Assembly (NCBI GenBank): GCA_019459145.1
Contig: JAIBEK010000062.1
Location: 1-64,000, forward strand
DNA: 64,000 nucleotides
Origin: Arenimonas sp.
GTDB lineage: Bacteria; Pseudomonadota; Alphaproteobacteria; Rhizobiales; Rhizobiaceae
Direction of reading: 5' to 3'
In this document: piece after piece, positions 19,568 to 29,491 of the stretch
Layout of the letters: every line of letters starts with the position of its first letter
Numbering within the stretch: position 1 is the stretch's first letter
Translations under genes and position numbers: made by a program
The notes under the pieces: generated by a model
The model's database searches: none
Seen by the model: the letters and a program-made list of their open reading frames with translations, nothing else
What the model was told of the DNA's origin: nothing

Positions 19568-20067
19568 ATTGCCTCCGACCAAATCAACAGTCGGGGCGAT
19601 GGAATCAGAATTCCGCAGCCAGGGGAATCCTCAATACGATTCCGCGTTCAATGGACGTGCTCTAGATAGACGACGGGCATGATGCCGAGGACGATAAAGG
19701 CCATGGGGGTCGAGATGCCACAATTCGTCGCCCGCATGAGATAACCGAGATAGATCACAGCCGCAAAGATCACGGCGATTCCGACATACCAGGGCAGAAG
19801 TCGATTGTGCTTGCTCATTTCGGTCATGGTGCGTCCCCTCTGAAGAATAGATGAAAACTCTATTGCCAACGCAGGCCGAGTGCAGACACTGTTTTCGTCA
19901 GCCGATATGGCACCGCTGCACTCTATGCCCTGCGTCGAAAACCTATTACCTTCCGCGGATCATACCGTCAGCATGGCGGAAGTAAAGTTCCGGCACGATC
20001 AGCAGCGAACCACCCGCCTGCTTTGGCGGCATCAGATGCGGATATCATTCACACACAAGGAAACCAG

Positions 20068-21216
20068 GTGACATTTCTCAGCCCCGTCCGGTTCCGTGTC
20101 GTCATCGCCGTCATGCTCGCGACCGCCTTCCTGCTGCTGCAATTCCTCCTCCCGGCGGACACACCATCCACGGCGCAGGGTGACCCGCAAGGAGCGCCGC
20201 TCCAGGTCTTCTTTCATCCGGAGTGCCCGCACTGCCATGACGCCATCGAATTCCTCAGGTCTCAGCAAACCGTCCGATACCAGTTGCATGACGTCTCGAC
20301 AGCGAGCGGCGAAAGGCTGCTGCTGGACTTTGCCGGTAAACACGGCATTGCCGAGGATCAGCTGGGCGTCCCCCTTTTCGTTTGCGGCTCGAACTACCTC
20401 ATCGGCTATGAAAGCGCCGAAACAACCGGGCGGGCGCTTTTGTCCTGCCGCGCCGGCAATCCTTCGGCGGAAGGACTGCCGGCCGATCCCTCACGGGTTC
20501 ATGTCCCCCTGATCGGAGAGATCGATCCTTCCCGCTATTCGCTTCTGGCGCTCACCGCGCTGATGGGCTTGTCCGACGGCTTCAATCCGTGCGCCATGTG
20601 GGTGCTGCTCTACCTGATTTCGCTGATCGCAGGCCTGCAGGATCGCCGCAAGATCTGGTGGCTCGTCGGCACCTTCGTCCTTTCGTCGGGCCTGCTCTAT
20701 TTCCTCTTCATGACGGCCTGGCTGAACACCTTCCTGTTCATCGGCTATACGAAGATCCTGACCGAACTCATTGCCCTCGTCGCCATCGGCTGCGGCGCGG
20801 ATCATCTCTATCAGCTTGCCGTCAGCCGTGGCGTGATCGTCTGCGAAGTCGGCGACGCCGCTCAGCGCCAGCGTACCCTCGAGCGCGCCCGCGCGCTGGT
20901 TGCCGCCCCGGTGGGCGTCGCGAGCCTGGTCATGATCGTCGGGCTGGCGCTGACGGTCAACGCCATCGAATTCGTCTGCTCGGCCGCCCTGCCCGCCATC
21001 TATACCCATATCCTCAGCCTGCTCGACCTGCCGGCCCTCCAGTATTATGGCTATATCGGGCTCTATGTGGCCTTCTTCATGCTGGACGATCTCATCATCT
21101 TCGGCCTCGCCGCCTTCGCCGTGCAGAAGGTGATCGACACACGCTACGCGGCCTTCAGCCGCGCCGTCGGCGGCGTGATGCTCATTGGCCTGGGAATCTG
21201 GATGCTTCTCCGTTGA
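20068..21216 (+). CDS. Membrane protein fusing a glutaredoxin/thioredoxin-like domain (CPHC) to a CcdA/DsbD-like transmembrane domain
   Basis: LQVFFHPECPHCHDAIEFLRSQQTVRYQLHDVST... then multi-TM GLSDGFNPCAMWVLLYLISLIAG...; GTG start after AAGGAAA. Confidence 0.75.
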   Translation: MTFLSPVRFRVVIAVMLATAFLLLQFLLPADTPSTAQGDPQGAPLQVFFHPECPHCHDAIEFLRSQQTVRYQLHDVSTASGERLLLDFAGKHGIAEDQLGVPLFVCGSNYLIGYESAETTGRALLSCRAGNPSAEGLPADPSRVHVPLIGEIDPSRYSLLALTALMGLSDGFNPCAMWVLLYLISLIAGLQDRRKIWWLVGTFVLSSGLLYFLFMTAWLNTFLFIGYTKILTELIALVAIGCGADHLYQLAVSRGVIVCEVGDAAQRQRTLERARALVAAPVGVASLVMIVGLALTVNAIEFVCSAALPAIYTHILSLLDLPALQYYGYIGLYVAFFMLDDLIIFGLAAFAVQKVIDTRYAAFSRAVGGVMLIGLGIWMLLR

Positions 21217-21356
21217 GCGGCAGGCCCCAATTTTTCGACTGTCTCGCGGCAGGTCATTCGCTCCGCGCATGAACTCATTGACAAACGTCAGCATCCTTCG
21301 GCGCTGCAGCATACTATAAGCTGCCTCCCAGACGATCCATCTGCCGTTTTTTTGGG

Positions 21357-22766
21357 ATGCCCTCGATGACCAGGACCACTTTCGTTTCGAGTGACGAAAT
21401 CCGCTCGATGTTCTCCGCCGCCATGTCCGCCATGTACCGTACCGAGGTTCCCGCCTATGGCACGCTGATGGACCTGGTCGCCAAGGTGAACCAGGAGACG
21501 CTCAGCGCCGATCCGAAGCTGCGCGAGCGCCTCGAAGACACCGATTCGCTCGACCGCATCACCGAGGAGCGCCATGGCGCGATCCGTCTCGGCACGCCGG
21601 CCGAGCTTACCATGATGCGTCGCCTGTTCGCCGTCATGGGCATGTTCCCGGTCGGCTATTACGATCTGTCGACCGCCGGCGTGCCGGTTCATTCGACCGC
21701 GTTCCGCCCGGTCGGCGACGCCAGCCTGAAGAAGAACCCGTTCCGCGTCTTCACCTCGCTGCTGCGCCTCGACCTCATTGCCGACGAGACCCTGCGCGCC
21801 GAAGCCGAGGCAACCCTTGCCAGGCGGAGGATCTTCACCCCCGCCGCGATCGCACTCACCGAAAAGGCCGAACGCGACGGCGGCCTCGACCGCGCTGACG
21901 CGTCGCGCTTCGTCACCGAAGCGCTCGAAACCTTCCGCTGGCACGACAAGGCGCTGGTCAGCCCCGACATGTATGTCCGCCTGCATGCCGCCCACCGCCT
22001 GATCGCCGACGTTGTTTCCTTCAAGAGCCCGCACATCAACCACCTGACGCCGCGCACGCTCGACATCGATCTCGTCCAGACCCGCATGCCGGACTACGGT
22101 ATCGCGCCGAAGGCCGTCGTCGAAGGCCCGCCGACCCGCAAGTGCCCGATCCTGCTGCGCCAGACCTCGTTCAAGGCGCTGAACGAGCCTGTCCTGTTCG
22201 AGGACAAGGACGGCAGCTGGAAGGAGGGCTCGCACACCGCCCGCTTCGGCGAGATCGAACAGCGCGGCGTGGCGCTCACCCCCAAGGGCCGCGAGCTCTA
22301 CGACGAACTGCTCACCGCCTCGCGCCAAATGGTGCGCCCTGCCGCCGGCGGCTCGAACGCGAGCGAATATGACAAGGCGCTGGCGGAGGCCTTCATTCCC
22401 TTCCCCGACAGTTGGGAAGAGATCCGCGCGGAAGGTCTCGGCTATTTCGCCTATTCGCTGACCGAAAAGGGCCGCAAGTCCAAGGCCGACACGGATGCCA
22501 GCCTTGAGACCCTGATCGCCGACGGCCTCGTGCAGTTCGATCCGATCGTCTACGAGGACTTCCTGCCGGTCAGCGCCGCCGGCATCTTCCAGTCCAACCT
22601 CGGCGACGACGCAACGCAGGAATTCGTGGCAAGCCCCAACCAGCAGCGTTTCGAACTTGACCTCGGCGCCAAGGTGCTGAACGAATTCGAACACTATGCC
22701 GGCATCGAGCAGGCATCGATCGCCGATTGCCGTCAGATGCTGACGGCCGTTCAGGCAGCAGAGTAA
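21357..22766 (+). CDS. hglS: 2-oxoadipate dioxygenase/decarboxylase-like protein (HglS/YdcJ, DUF1338 family)
   Basis: EIRSMFSAAMSAMYRTEVPAYGTLMDLVAKVNQETL...ERHGAIRLGTPAELTMMRRLFAVMGMFPVGYYDLSTAGVPVHSTAFRP. Confidence 0.8.
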   Translation: MPSMTRTTFVSSDEIRSMFSAAMSAMYRTEVPAYGTLMDLVAKVNQETLSADPKLRERLEDTDSLDRITEERHGAIRLGTPAELTMMRRLFAVMGMFPVGYYDLSTAGVPVHSTAFRPVGDASLKKNPFRVFTSLLRLDLIADETLRAEAEATLARRRIFTPAAIALTEKAERDGGLDRADASRFVTEALETFRWHDKALVSPDMYVRLHAAHRLIADVVSFKSPHINHLTPRTLDIDLVQTRMPDYGIAPKAVVEGPPTRKCPILLRQTSFKALNEPVLFEDKDGSWKEGSHTARFGEIEQRGVALTPKGRELYDELLTASRQMVRPAAGGSNASEYDKALAEAFIPFPDSWEEIRAEGLGYFAYSLTEKGRKSKADTDASLETLIADGLVQFDPIVYEDFLPVSAAGIFQSNLGDDATQEFVASPNQQRFELDLGAKVLNEFEHYAGIEQASIADCRQMLTAVQAAE

Positions 22767-22775
22767 GAAACGACG

Positions 22776-24197
22776 ATGATCGACCAGGCGCACATTCGGG
22801 CACTTAAGGATATCCTCGGCGACAAGGGCATCGTTGAGGAGTCCGGCGCCATGGTCGCCTATCAGACGGGCGCCCGCTATGACGAAGGTCTGGCGGGTCT
22901 CGTGCTGCGGCCGGCGACGACGGAGGAAGTCTCCGCCGCCGTCGCCTATTGCGTGCGAGAGGGACTTTCGATCGTTCCGCAATCGGGCAATACCGGCCTT
23001 GTCTCCGGCTCGACGCCGGATGCCTCGGGCGCTCAGGCAGTTCTCAGCCTCGACCGCATGACCCGCCGTTTCGATCTCGATCTCGACAACCGCTCGCTGC
23101 ATGTCGACGCCGGTTTCCGGCTGTCGGAGGTGAACCAGCGACTTGAGGCCCACGGCCTGTTCTTCCCGATCGACCTTGGCGCCGACCCGCGCCTTGGTGG
23201 CATGCTGTCGACCAATACCGGAGGCTCACGCTTCCTCAAATATGGCGACGTGCGCCGCAACACGCTCGGCATCAAAGTGGTGCTGGCCGATGAAGGGGGC
23301 ACGATCCTCGACCTCGCCTCGGACCTGCGCAAGAACAATACCGGTATCGACTGGAAGCAGGTCTTCATCGGCACGTCCGGCGCCTTCGGCATCATCACCG
23401 AGTGCGTCCTGAACCTCGAGGCCCTGCCGAAGCAGGTAGCCACCGCCTATCTGGTTCCCGCCAGCGGCGCCCATGTCATGCCGCTGCTGCGCGCCATGGA
23501 ACAGAAGCTCGGCGCCTATCTCTCGGCTTTCGAGGGCATGTCGAAAAACGCAGTCAAGGCCGCGCTCGATCACGTACAGTCGCTGCGCAACCCTTTCCAG
23601 GGCGGACAGGTTCCCGACTATGTCATCCTCTGCGAAATCTCCCGCACCTGGGAGCCGCGCGAGGGCGAACAGGGGCTGGATGCGGTGCTGGAAACCGTGC
23701 TTGCCGAGATCTGGGAAAGCGATGAGGCGCCGCTCGCCGACGCTTTCGTCGGCCCGGCGCACGAAATGTGGGCGCTGCGGCATGCGCTCTCCGAAGGCGT
23801 CAAGCATGCCGGCAAGCTGATCGCCTTCGATCTGTCCTTCCGCCGCGGCGACATCATGGCCTTTTGCGACCGGATGAAGGCCGAGATGCCGGCGTCCTTC
23901 CCGGAGGTGACGATCTGCGATTTCGGCCATATCGGCGACGGCGGCGTGCATTTCAATCTGGTGGTCCCGAAGGACAGCGCAGCCGCGACCGACAAGGCCT
24001 TCGAACAGCGTCTGCGCGACTGGGTATTTGAGATCGCCGTGCGTGGTTTCTCCGGCAGCTTCAGCGCCGAACATGCCATCGGCCGTAAGAACCAGGCCTA
24101 CTACGATCTCTATACCGGCGATACGATCAAGCAACTGGCAGTCGGCCTCAAGGCGATGACCTCGCCGGGTCCGCTCGGCACGGTCCGGTTCGGCTGA
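22776..24197 (+). CDS. FAD-linked oxidase, D-2-hydroxyglutarate/D-lactate dehydrogenase-like
   Basis: GLSIVPQSGNTGLVSGSTPDASG, LGGMLSTNTGGSRFLKYGDVRRNTLGIKVVLADG-type PP loop, CDFGHIGDGGVHFNLV, SAEHAIGRKNQAYY. Confidence 0.87.
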   Translation: MIDQAHIRALKDILGDKGIVEESGAMVAYQTGARYDEGLAGLVLRPATTEEVSAAVAYCVREGLSIVPQSGNTGLVSGSTPDASGAQAVLSLDRMTRRFDLDLDNRSLHVDAGFRLSEVNQRLEAHGLFFPIDLGADPRLGGMLSTNTGGSRFLKYGDVRRNTLGIKVVLADEGGTILDLASDLRKNNTGIDWKQVFIGTSGAFGIITECVLNLEALPKQVATAYLVPASGAHVMPLLRAMEQKLGAYLSAFEGMSKNAVKAALDHVQSLRNPFQGGQVPDYVILCEISRTWEPREGEQGLDAVLETVLAEIWESDEAPLADAFVGPAHEMWALRHALSEGVKHAGKLIAFDLSFRRGDIMAFCDRMKAEMPASFPEVTICDFGHIGDGGVHFNLVVPKDSAAATDKAFEQRLRDWVFEIAVRGFSGSFSAEHAIGRKNQAYYDLYTGDTIKQLAVGLKAMTSPGPLGTVRFG

Positions 24198-24259
24198 GGC
24201 GAGAAGACAGAAAACGGCTCCCGCAGCGGAGAGCCTGGAGATAAACGGAGAGGACGGTC

Positions 24260-25492
24260 ATGAACATCAACAGCAAGCCCGACGACGTGGTTTTCCGGCC
24301 GGCGACGCGTATCTCGTCGATCGGCGTCTCCGAAATCCTGAAAATCGGCGCCAAGGCACAAGCGCTGAAGCGCGAGGGTCGGCCGGTCATCATCCTCGGC
24401 GCGGGCGAGCCGGACTTCGACACGCCCGATCACATCAAGGAAGCCGCCTGGAAAGCCATGCAGGCCGGTCAGACCAAATATACGGCGCTTGACGGCACGC
24501 CGGAACTGAAGGCCGCGATCCGCGACAAGTTCAGCCGCGAAAATGGCGTCGATTACGCGCTCGACGAGATCACGGTCGCCACCGGCGCCAAGCAGATCCT
24601 GTTCAACGCCATGATGGCGACGCTCGATCCGGGCGACGAAGTCATCATCCCGACGCCCTACTGGACCTCCTATTCCGACATCGTCCAGATCGCCGAGGCA
24701 AATCCGGTGCTGATCGCCTGCAATGCCGAGGCGGGCTTCCGCCTGCAGGCCGCCCAGCTCGAAGCCGCAATCACGCCGAAGACGCGCTGGGTCGTCCTCA
24801 ATTCGCCGTCCAACCCTTCCGGTGCTGGTTACCGCGCCGAGGACTATCGCCCGCTGCTCGACGTGCTGTTGAAGCATCCGCATATCTGGCTGCTGGTCGA
24901 CGACATGTACGAGCACATCGTCTATGACGGCTTCGAATTCGTCACGCCGGCCGCCCTTGAACCGCGCATGAAGAACCGAATCCTCACCGTCAACGGCGTC
25001 TCCAAGGCCTATGCCATGACCGGCTGGCGCATCGGCTATGCCGGCGGTCCGAAGGAGCTCATCAAGGCCATGGCCGTGGTGCAGAGCCAGGCAACCTCCT
25101 GCCCGTCGTCGATCAGCCAGGCCGCCTCGGTAGCGGCGCTGAACGGCCCACAGGACTTCCTCGTGGAACGCAAGGCGAGCTTCCAGCGCCGTCGCGATCT
25201 GGTCGTCTCCGGCCTCAACGCCATCGACGGCCTGGATTGCCGCGTACCTGAAGGCGCCTTCTACACGTTTTCGGGCTGCGCCGGCGTGCTGGGCAAGACG
25301 ACACCGTCCGGCAAGCGCCTCGAAACCGATACGGATTTCTGCGCCTATCTGCTGGAAGACGCCAATGTCGCCGTCGTGCCGGGATCGGCTTTCGGTCTGT
25401 CGCCCTTCTTCCGCATCTCCTATGCGAGCGCCGAATCCGAGTTGAAAGAGGCGCTCAGCCGCATCGCCGACGCCTGCGCCAAGCTAATTTAG
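24260..25492 (+). CDS. Class I/II PLP-dependent aminotransferase
   Basis: VIILGAGEPDFDTPDHIKEAAWKAM, TPYWTSYSDIV, LNSPSNPSGAGY, ILTVNGVSKAYAMTGWRIGYAGGP (PLP lysine). Confidence 0.92.
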   Translation: MNINSKPDDVVFRPATRISSIGVSEILKIGAKAQALKREGRPVIILGAGEPDFDTPDHIKEAAWKAMQAGQTKYTALDGTPELKAAIRDKFSRENGVDYALDEITVATGAKQILFNAMMATLDPGDEVIIPTPYWTSYSDIVQIAEANPVLIACNAEAGFRLQAAQLEAAITPKTRWVVLNSPSNPSGAGYRAEDYRPLLDVLLKHPHIWLLVDDMYEHIVYDGFEFVTPAALEPRMKNRILTVNGVSKAYAMTGWRIGYAGGPKELIKAMAVVQSQATSCPSSISQAASVAALNGPQDFLVERKASFQRRRDLVVSGLNAIDGLDCRVPEGAFYTFSGCAGVLGKTTPSGKRLETDTDFCAYLLEDANVAVVPGSAFGLSPFFRISYASAESELKEALSRIADACAKLI

Positions 25493-25507
25493 GGCGCACA
25501 GCGTTCC

Positions 25508-25550
25508 GGTTCCGGCCGTCCTGAGGGGACGGTCGGAACCAATTTTTTTA
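25508..25550 (+). terminator. Rho-independent terminator
   Basis: GGTTCCGGCCGTCC-tgag-GGGACGGTCGGAACC followed by AATTTTTTTA. Confidence 0.88.
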
Positions 25551-25566
25551 GGCGGCGGTGAAGACG

Positions 25567-27426
25567 TCAGTCGCTATGGGCGCGAATGACCTCGAGGAAT
25601 GCCTCCCCGTAGCGCTCCAGCTTGGACTGGCCGACACCGGATATATCCAGCAGCGCCTCGCGATCCATCGGCCGCTCGCGGGCGAAGGCGACGAGTGTCG
25701 TATCGGGGAACACCACATAGGGCGGCACCGAAAGCTCCTTGGCGATCGCCATGCGGCGGGCGCGCAGCGCCTCGAACAGGGCCACATCGTCGCTGTGGAG
25801 CGAGGAGCGCGCCTCTGTCGATGCGGACGAAGCGCCCCTTGATTGTTTGCCCTTGGTCGGCCAATCCTTGCGGAACCGCACCTCCCGCTCGCGCTTGAAC
25901 ACGGCGCGCGCCTCCGGCTCCAGCCTCAGCGCACCGAAGGCCGTATGGTCGACGCTGACCAGGCCGGCCGCCAGCAACTGGCGATAGACCGATTGCCAGG
26001 TTTTCGACGGCAGATCCTTGCCCGCCCCGAACACCGGCATGTCGACATGGCCGAAGCGGATCGTTTTCTCGTTCTCCGTACCGGTCAGGACGTCGACCAG
26101 ATGGCCGGTGCCAAAACGCTCGCCGGTCCGGTAGATCGCCGCCAGCGCCTTGATCGCCGCCTCCGTGCCGTCCCAGGTTTCAACCGGCTTGACGCAAGTG
26201 TCGCAATTGCCGCAACCCCCCGCATGCGCCTCGCCGAAATGCGCAAGGATCGCTTGCCTGCGGCAACCGGGCGTCTCGCAGATCGCCAGCAGCGCATTGA
26301 GCTTGGCACGCTCGACCCGCTTGATTGCGTCCTCCGAGCCGCCTTCGTCGATCATCCGGCCGCGCTGGATGACGTCGGCCATGCCATAGGCCATCCACAC
26401 CTCGGAAGGCAGCCCGTCACGTCCGGCCCGGCCCGTCTCCTGGTAATAGGCCTCGACCGAGCCCGGCAGGTCGAGATGGGCTACATAGCGAACATTCGGC
26501 TTGTCGATGCCCATGCCGAAGGCGACGGTGGCGACCAGGCACAGGTCTTCCTCCTTGAGGAAGGCGTCCTGATTGGCGTCCCGCACATTGCGGTCCATAC
26601 CGGCATGATAGGCCAGCGCTCGCACGCCATGGGCATTCAGCCATTCGGCCGTGTCCTCGACCTTGGCGCGCGACAGGCAGTAGACGATGCCGCTCGACCC
26701 CTTGTGGCGCGACAGGAAGCGCAGGAGTTGCTGGCGCGGCTGGTCGCGCTCGACAATCTCATAGGCGATGTTCGGCCGGTCGAACGAAGTGGTGAAGACC
26801 TCGGCCGAGCGCAGCGCGAGCCGGTCGATAATGTCTTCGCGCGTGTGCGGATCGGCCGTAGCGGTGAGTGCGATCCGCGGCACGCCCGGATAGTCTTCAG
26901 CCAGTCGCCCGAGTTCGCGATATTCGGGGCGGAAATCGTGTCCCCACTGCGACACGCAATGCGCCTCGTCGATGGCAAAGAGAGCGATCCTCGCCTGAGC
27001 GACCATCTCCCTGAAGCCGGGCGTGACGATACGCTCCGGCGTGACATAGAGCAGGTCGAGGGAACCTTCGGCGATCGCCCGGCGCACCTCGACATACTCC
27101 TCGCGTGACAATGAGGAATTGAGCGCGGCCGCCCGCACGCCGAGCTGCTTCAGCGCCTCCACCTGGTCGCGCATCAACGCGATCAGCGGGGATACGACGA
27201 TGCCGACGCCTTCGCGGCAAAGCGCCGGGATCTGGAAGCACAGGGACTTGCCGGCCCCGGTCGGGAAAAGGACGACGGCGTCTCCGCCGGAGACGACCCG
27301 CTCGACCACTTCTGCCTGCCTGCCGCGAAAGGACGGATAGCCGTAGACCTGCTTCAGCACGTCAAGCGGGTTCCCCACGCCTTGCCTGTCGAAGAGGGGA
27401 TCGAAACTGCTTTTGGCCTGCGGCAT
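25567..27426 (-). CDS. recQ: ATP-dependent DNA helicase RecQ
   Basis: [55 protein letters not shown]-like C terminus ([24 protein letters not shown]). Confidence 0.95.
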   Translation of the reverse strand: MPQAKSSFDPLFDRQGVGNPLDVLKQVYGYPSFRGRQAEVVERVVSGGDAVVLFPTGAGKSLCFQIPALCREGVGIVVSPLIALMRDQVEALKQLGVRAAALNSSLSREEYVEVRRAIAEGSLDLLYVTPERIVTPGFREMVAQARIALFAIDEAHCVSQWGHDFRPEYRELGRLAEDYPGVPRIALTATADPHTREDIIDRLALRSAEVFTTSFDRPNIAYEIVERDQPRQQLLRFLSRHKGSSGIVYCLSRAKVEDTAEWLNAHGVRALAYHAGMDRNVRDANQDAFLKEEDLCLVATVAFGMGIDKPNVRYVAHLDLPGSVEAYYQETGRAGRDGLPSEVWMAYGMADVIQRGRMIDEGGSEDAIKRVERAKLNALLAICETPGCRRQAILAHFGEAHAGGCGNCDTCVKPVETWDGTEAAIKALAAIYRTGERFGTGHLVDVLTGTENEKTIRFGHVDMPVFGAGKDLPSKTWQSVYRQLLAAGLVSVDHTAFGALRLEPEARAVFKREREVRFRKDWPTKGKQSRGASSASTEARSSLHSDDVALFEALRARRMAIAKELSVPPYVVFPDTTLVAFARERPMDREALLDISGVGQSKLERYGEAFLEVIRAHSD

Positions 27427-27502
27427 GGAATCGCTCTCATGAAATGCGCCGCACTATGCCATAGCTGCCGCCCGGTCGCGAGTGCCGGGAAGTAACCACC
27501 CC

Positions 27503-28453
27503 TCAGCTCTTCGCGTCGGAAGCCCCCAGCAACATCCTTGCGCTCTCGGAGTCTGTCACGATTGCGGTTGCCAGTCCCGCCTTCAGCGTTGCCAGCAGGA
27601 TCGCGTGCTTGTGCGGGCCGCCGGAGGCCAGGATGCGGCTGGGGATGCCGCGATAGGCGTCAAGCTCGGGCGATATGACCTGGCGGTTGAGCGGGTGATC
27701 GACAGGATTGCCTTCGGCATCGAGATAACGTCCGAGAAGATCCCCGACCGCTCCCATGGCCACCAGTTCGCCGATATCGGTCTGCGGCGGCAGGCCGTAG
27801 CGCACCTGCAGCGAATGCCCCGTCACATCGCCGACGCTGAGGAAGGACACCTCGACATTCGAGCCGTCCCGCAGGAATTCCCGGAACACCGGCTGGGCCG
27901 TGATCACGGCATGCGCCTCCTCGCTTCCGGCATAGATCGGCGCCGCGAAATAGTGGCACTTGGCGTTCAGCACCTTGGCGAAGCTTCTGACGATCTCGAA
28001 CGTGTTGATCTCGGAACCGCGCGTCAGCCCGCCCATCAACGAGCGCACCCGCATTTCCGGCTCGTTTGCACCGGTCATCTGCCTGACCGTTTCGTGCAGC
28101 GTGGCACCCCAGCCGACACCGATCGAACGCGGCTTGCGCACCTGGACGAGCCGGTCGAGGAACGATGCCGATGCCCGGCCGATGACCGCATGCATGTGGG
28201 TCGGATCGGCCGGGGTCGGCGCAACCACCGCATCCTCAAGTCCGAACCGACTGCGGAGCATGCCCTCCAACTCGACATTCTCGGCAAGCGGCGAGCTGAA
28301 ACTGATCCGCACGACGCCCTGCTCGAGGGCGGCGGCGAGCAACTCGTTGATCCGCCTGCGGGTGAGGTTCATCCGCTCTCCGATCTGCGCCTGGGTCAAT
28401 CCCTCGACGTGATAGAGCCACGAAGCCCGCACCATCAGTTCCTGGCTTTCCAA
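27503..28453 (-). CDS. SorC-family sugar-binding transcriptional regulator
   Basis: HTH MVRASWLYHVEGLTQAQIGERMNLTRRRINELLAAALEQG, then SorC effector domain (PRSIGVGWGATLHETV, GDLLGRYLDAEGNPV). Probable TTG start after GGAGGT. Confidence 0.87.
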   Translation of the reverse strand: MESQELMVRASWLYHVEGLTQAQIGERMNLTRRRINELLAAALEQGVVRISFSSPLAENVELEGMLRSRFGLEDAVVAPTPADPTHMHAVIGRASASFLDRLVQVRKPRSIGVGWGATLHETVRQMTGANEPEMRVRSLMGGLTRGSEINTFEIVRSFAKVLNAKCHYFAAPIYAGSEEAHAVITAQPVFREFLRDGSNVEVSFLSVGDVTGHSLQVRYGLPPQTDIGELVAMGAVGDLLGRYLDAEGNPVDHPLNRQVISPELDAYRGIPSRILASGGPHKHAILLATLKAGLATAIVTDSESARMLLGASDAKS

Positions 28454-28471
28454 AATCCACCTCCAGAACAA

Positions 28472-28500
28472 ATGTCACATCGGCGTAACATATGTAACAT
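28472..28500. promoter_or_regulatory. Paired ATGT-N-ACAT palindromes, candidate SorC operator
   Basis: ATGTCACAT (28472-28480) and ATGTAACAT (28492-28500), 20 bp apart in the divergent intergenic region. Confidence 0.5.
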
Positions 28501-28632
28501 AAGACGCCGCATAGATGATCGCAGGCCCGAAGGCAATTGTTTCCGAAAGCCGGCCGGCCAGCAAGCCATGCGAAGGCGAGAACTGGACACTCCTTTTGTC
28601 CTCCCTCCGCCGCAACAGGAACGGACTGCGCC

Positions 28633-29355
28633 TTGACTACGACAGAACTGCTTATCTTCGATTGCGATGGCGTGCTGATCGACAGCGAGCCGGTATCGAG
28701 CCGCGTGTTCTGCCGCGCCCTGCGAAATGCCGGGGTGGAGATTACCGCGGACGAGGTGCACCGCCGCTTCACTGGCTATTCCGAGACCGATGCGATGCGC
28801 ATCTGCCGGGAAGAATTCGGCCTGGACGACGTGGCAGCGGTCTTTGCCGAGACGCGGTCCAATCTCTATGGCGAATTCGCCCACTCGCTTTCGCCCATGC
28901 CCGGCATGCCGCAACTCATCCGCTCCCTGCCGTATCGCAAGTGTGTCGCGTCGAACAGCACCTTGGAGCGCCTGAAGAAAAGTCTTGGCCTCTTCGATCT
29001 CTGGAATGCGTTCGGCGGCCATATCTTCAGCGCCGAGATGGTCGCGCGACCGAAGCCCGCACCGGATCTCTTCCTCCTCTGTGCAAACAGTCTCGGCGTT
29101 GATCCGACCCATTGCATCGTGGTCGATGACAGTCCGCACGGCATTGCCGGCGCGGTGGCCGCCGGAATGCGCGCGATCGGCTTCATCGACCCGACCGACC
29201 CGCGCGACGACCGGCAATCCGTGTTGGCCGGTGCCGGTGCCTCCTTGGTGGCGATCGGTGCCGATGAACTTGCAGGCGCGTTCGACACGCTTCTTTCCGC
29301 ATCACCTTGTCGCGTGCCCGCTAGCGAGCCCGCAGCGCTCGAGGTGCCTGCCTGA
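28633..29355 (+). CDS. HAD-superfamily phosphatase (beta-phosphoglucomutase/GPP-like)
   Basis: LLIFDCDGVLIDSEPVSSRVF, SNSTLERLKKSLGLFDLW, VARPKPAPDLFL, CIVVDDSPHGIAGAVAAGM; probable TTG start. Confidence 0.87.
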   Translation: MTTTELLIFDCDGVLIDSEPVSSRVFCRALRNAGVEITADEVHRRFTGYSETDAMRICREEFGLDDVAAVFAETRSNLYGEFAHSLSPMPGMPQLIRSLPYRKCVASNSTLERLKKSLGLFDLWNAFGGHIFSAEMVARPKPAPDLFLLCANSLGVDPTHCIVVDDSPHGIAGAVAAGMRAIGFIDPTDPRDDRQSVLAGAGASLVAIGADELAGAFDTLLSASPCRVPASEPAALEVPA

Positions 29356-29491
29356 CCGTCGTCCGTCGCGGTCTCCGCGGCGGAAATATCACTAAAAATT
29401 CATGGGGCCATTAACAAACCGACACCGGGCTGGCGCAAGAAACCGCTTCCGCTTTCCCTGCTGTCTTTCTCTTGCGAAAAGGAGTATTCCG

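Larger units (their letters stand above)
18611..19662 (-). mobile_element. IS630-family insertion sequence, TA target duplication
   Basis: Imperfect terminal repeats GAGCGCGTCCGCTTTACTCGG / GAGCACGTCCATTGAACGCGG (15/21), flanked by TA at 18609-18610 and 19663-19664; carries two overlapping transposase ORFs. Confidence 0.88.
18573..19827 (-). pseudogene. Small membrane protein gene interrupted by the IS630 element
   Basis: Removing 18611-19662 and one TA copy joins MTEMSKHNRLLPWYVGIAVIFAAVIYLGYLMRATNCGISTPMAFIVLGIMPVVYL with VLMYLTLTSQK* in frame; RBS-like GAGGGG upstream of ATG 19827. Confidence 0.75.

Noticed and set aside
21288-23153. 621-aa minus-strand ORF over the HglS-like gene
   Set aside because: Antisense artefact; plus-strand family assignment is strong.
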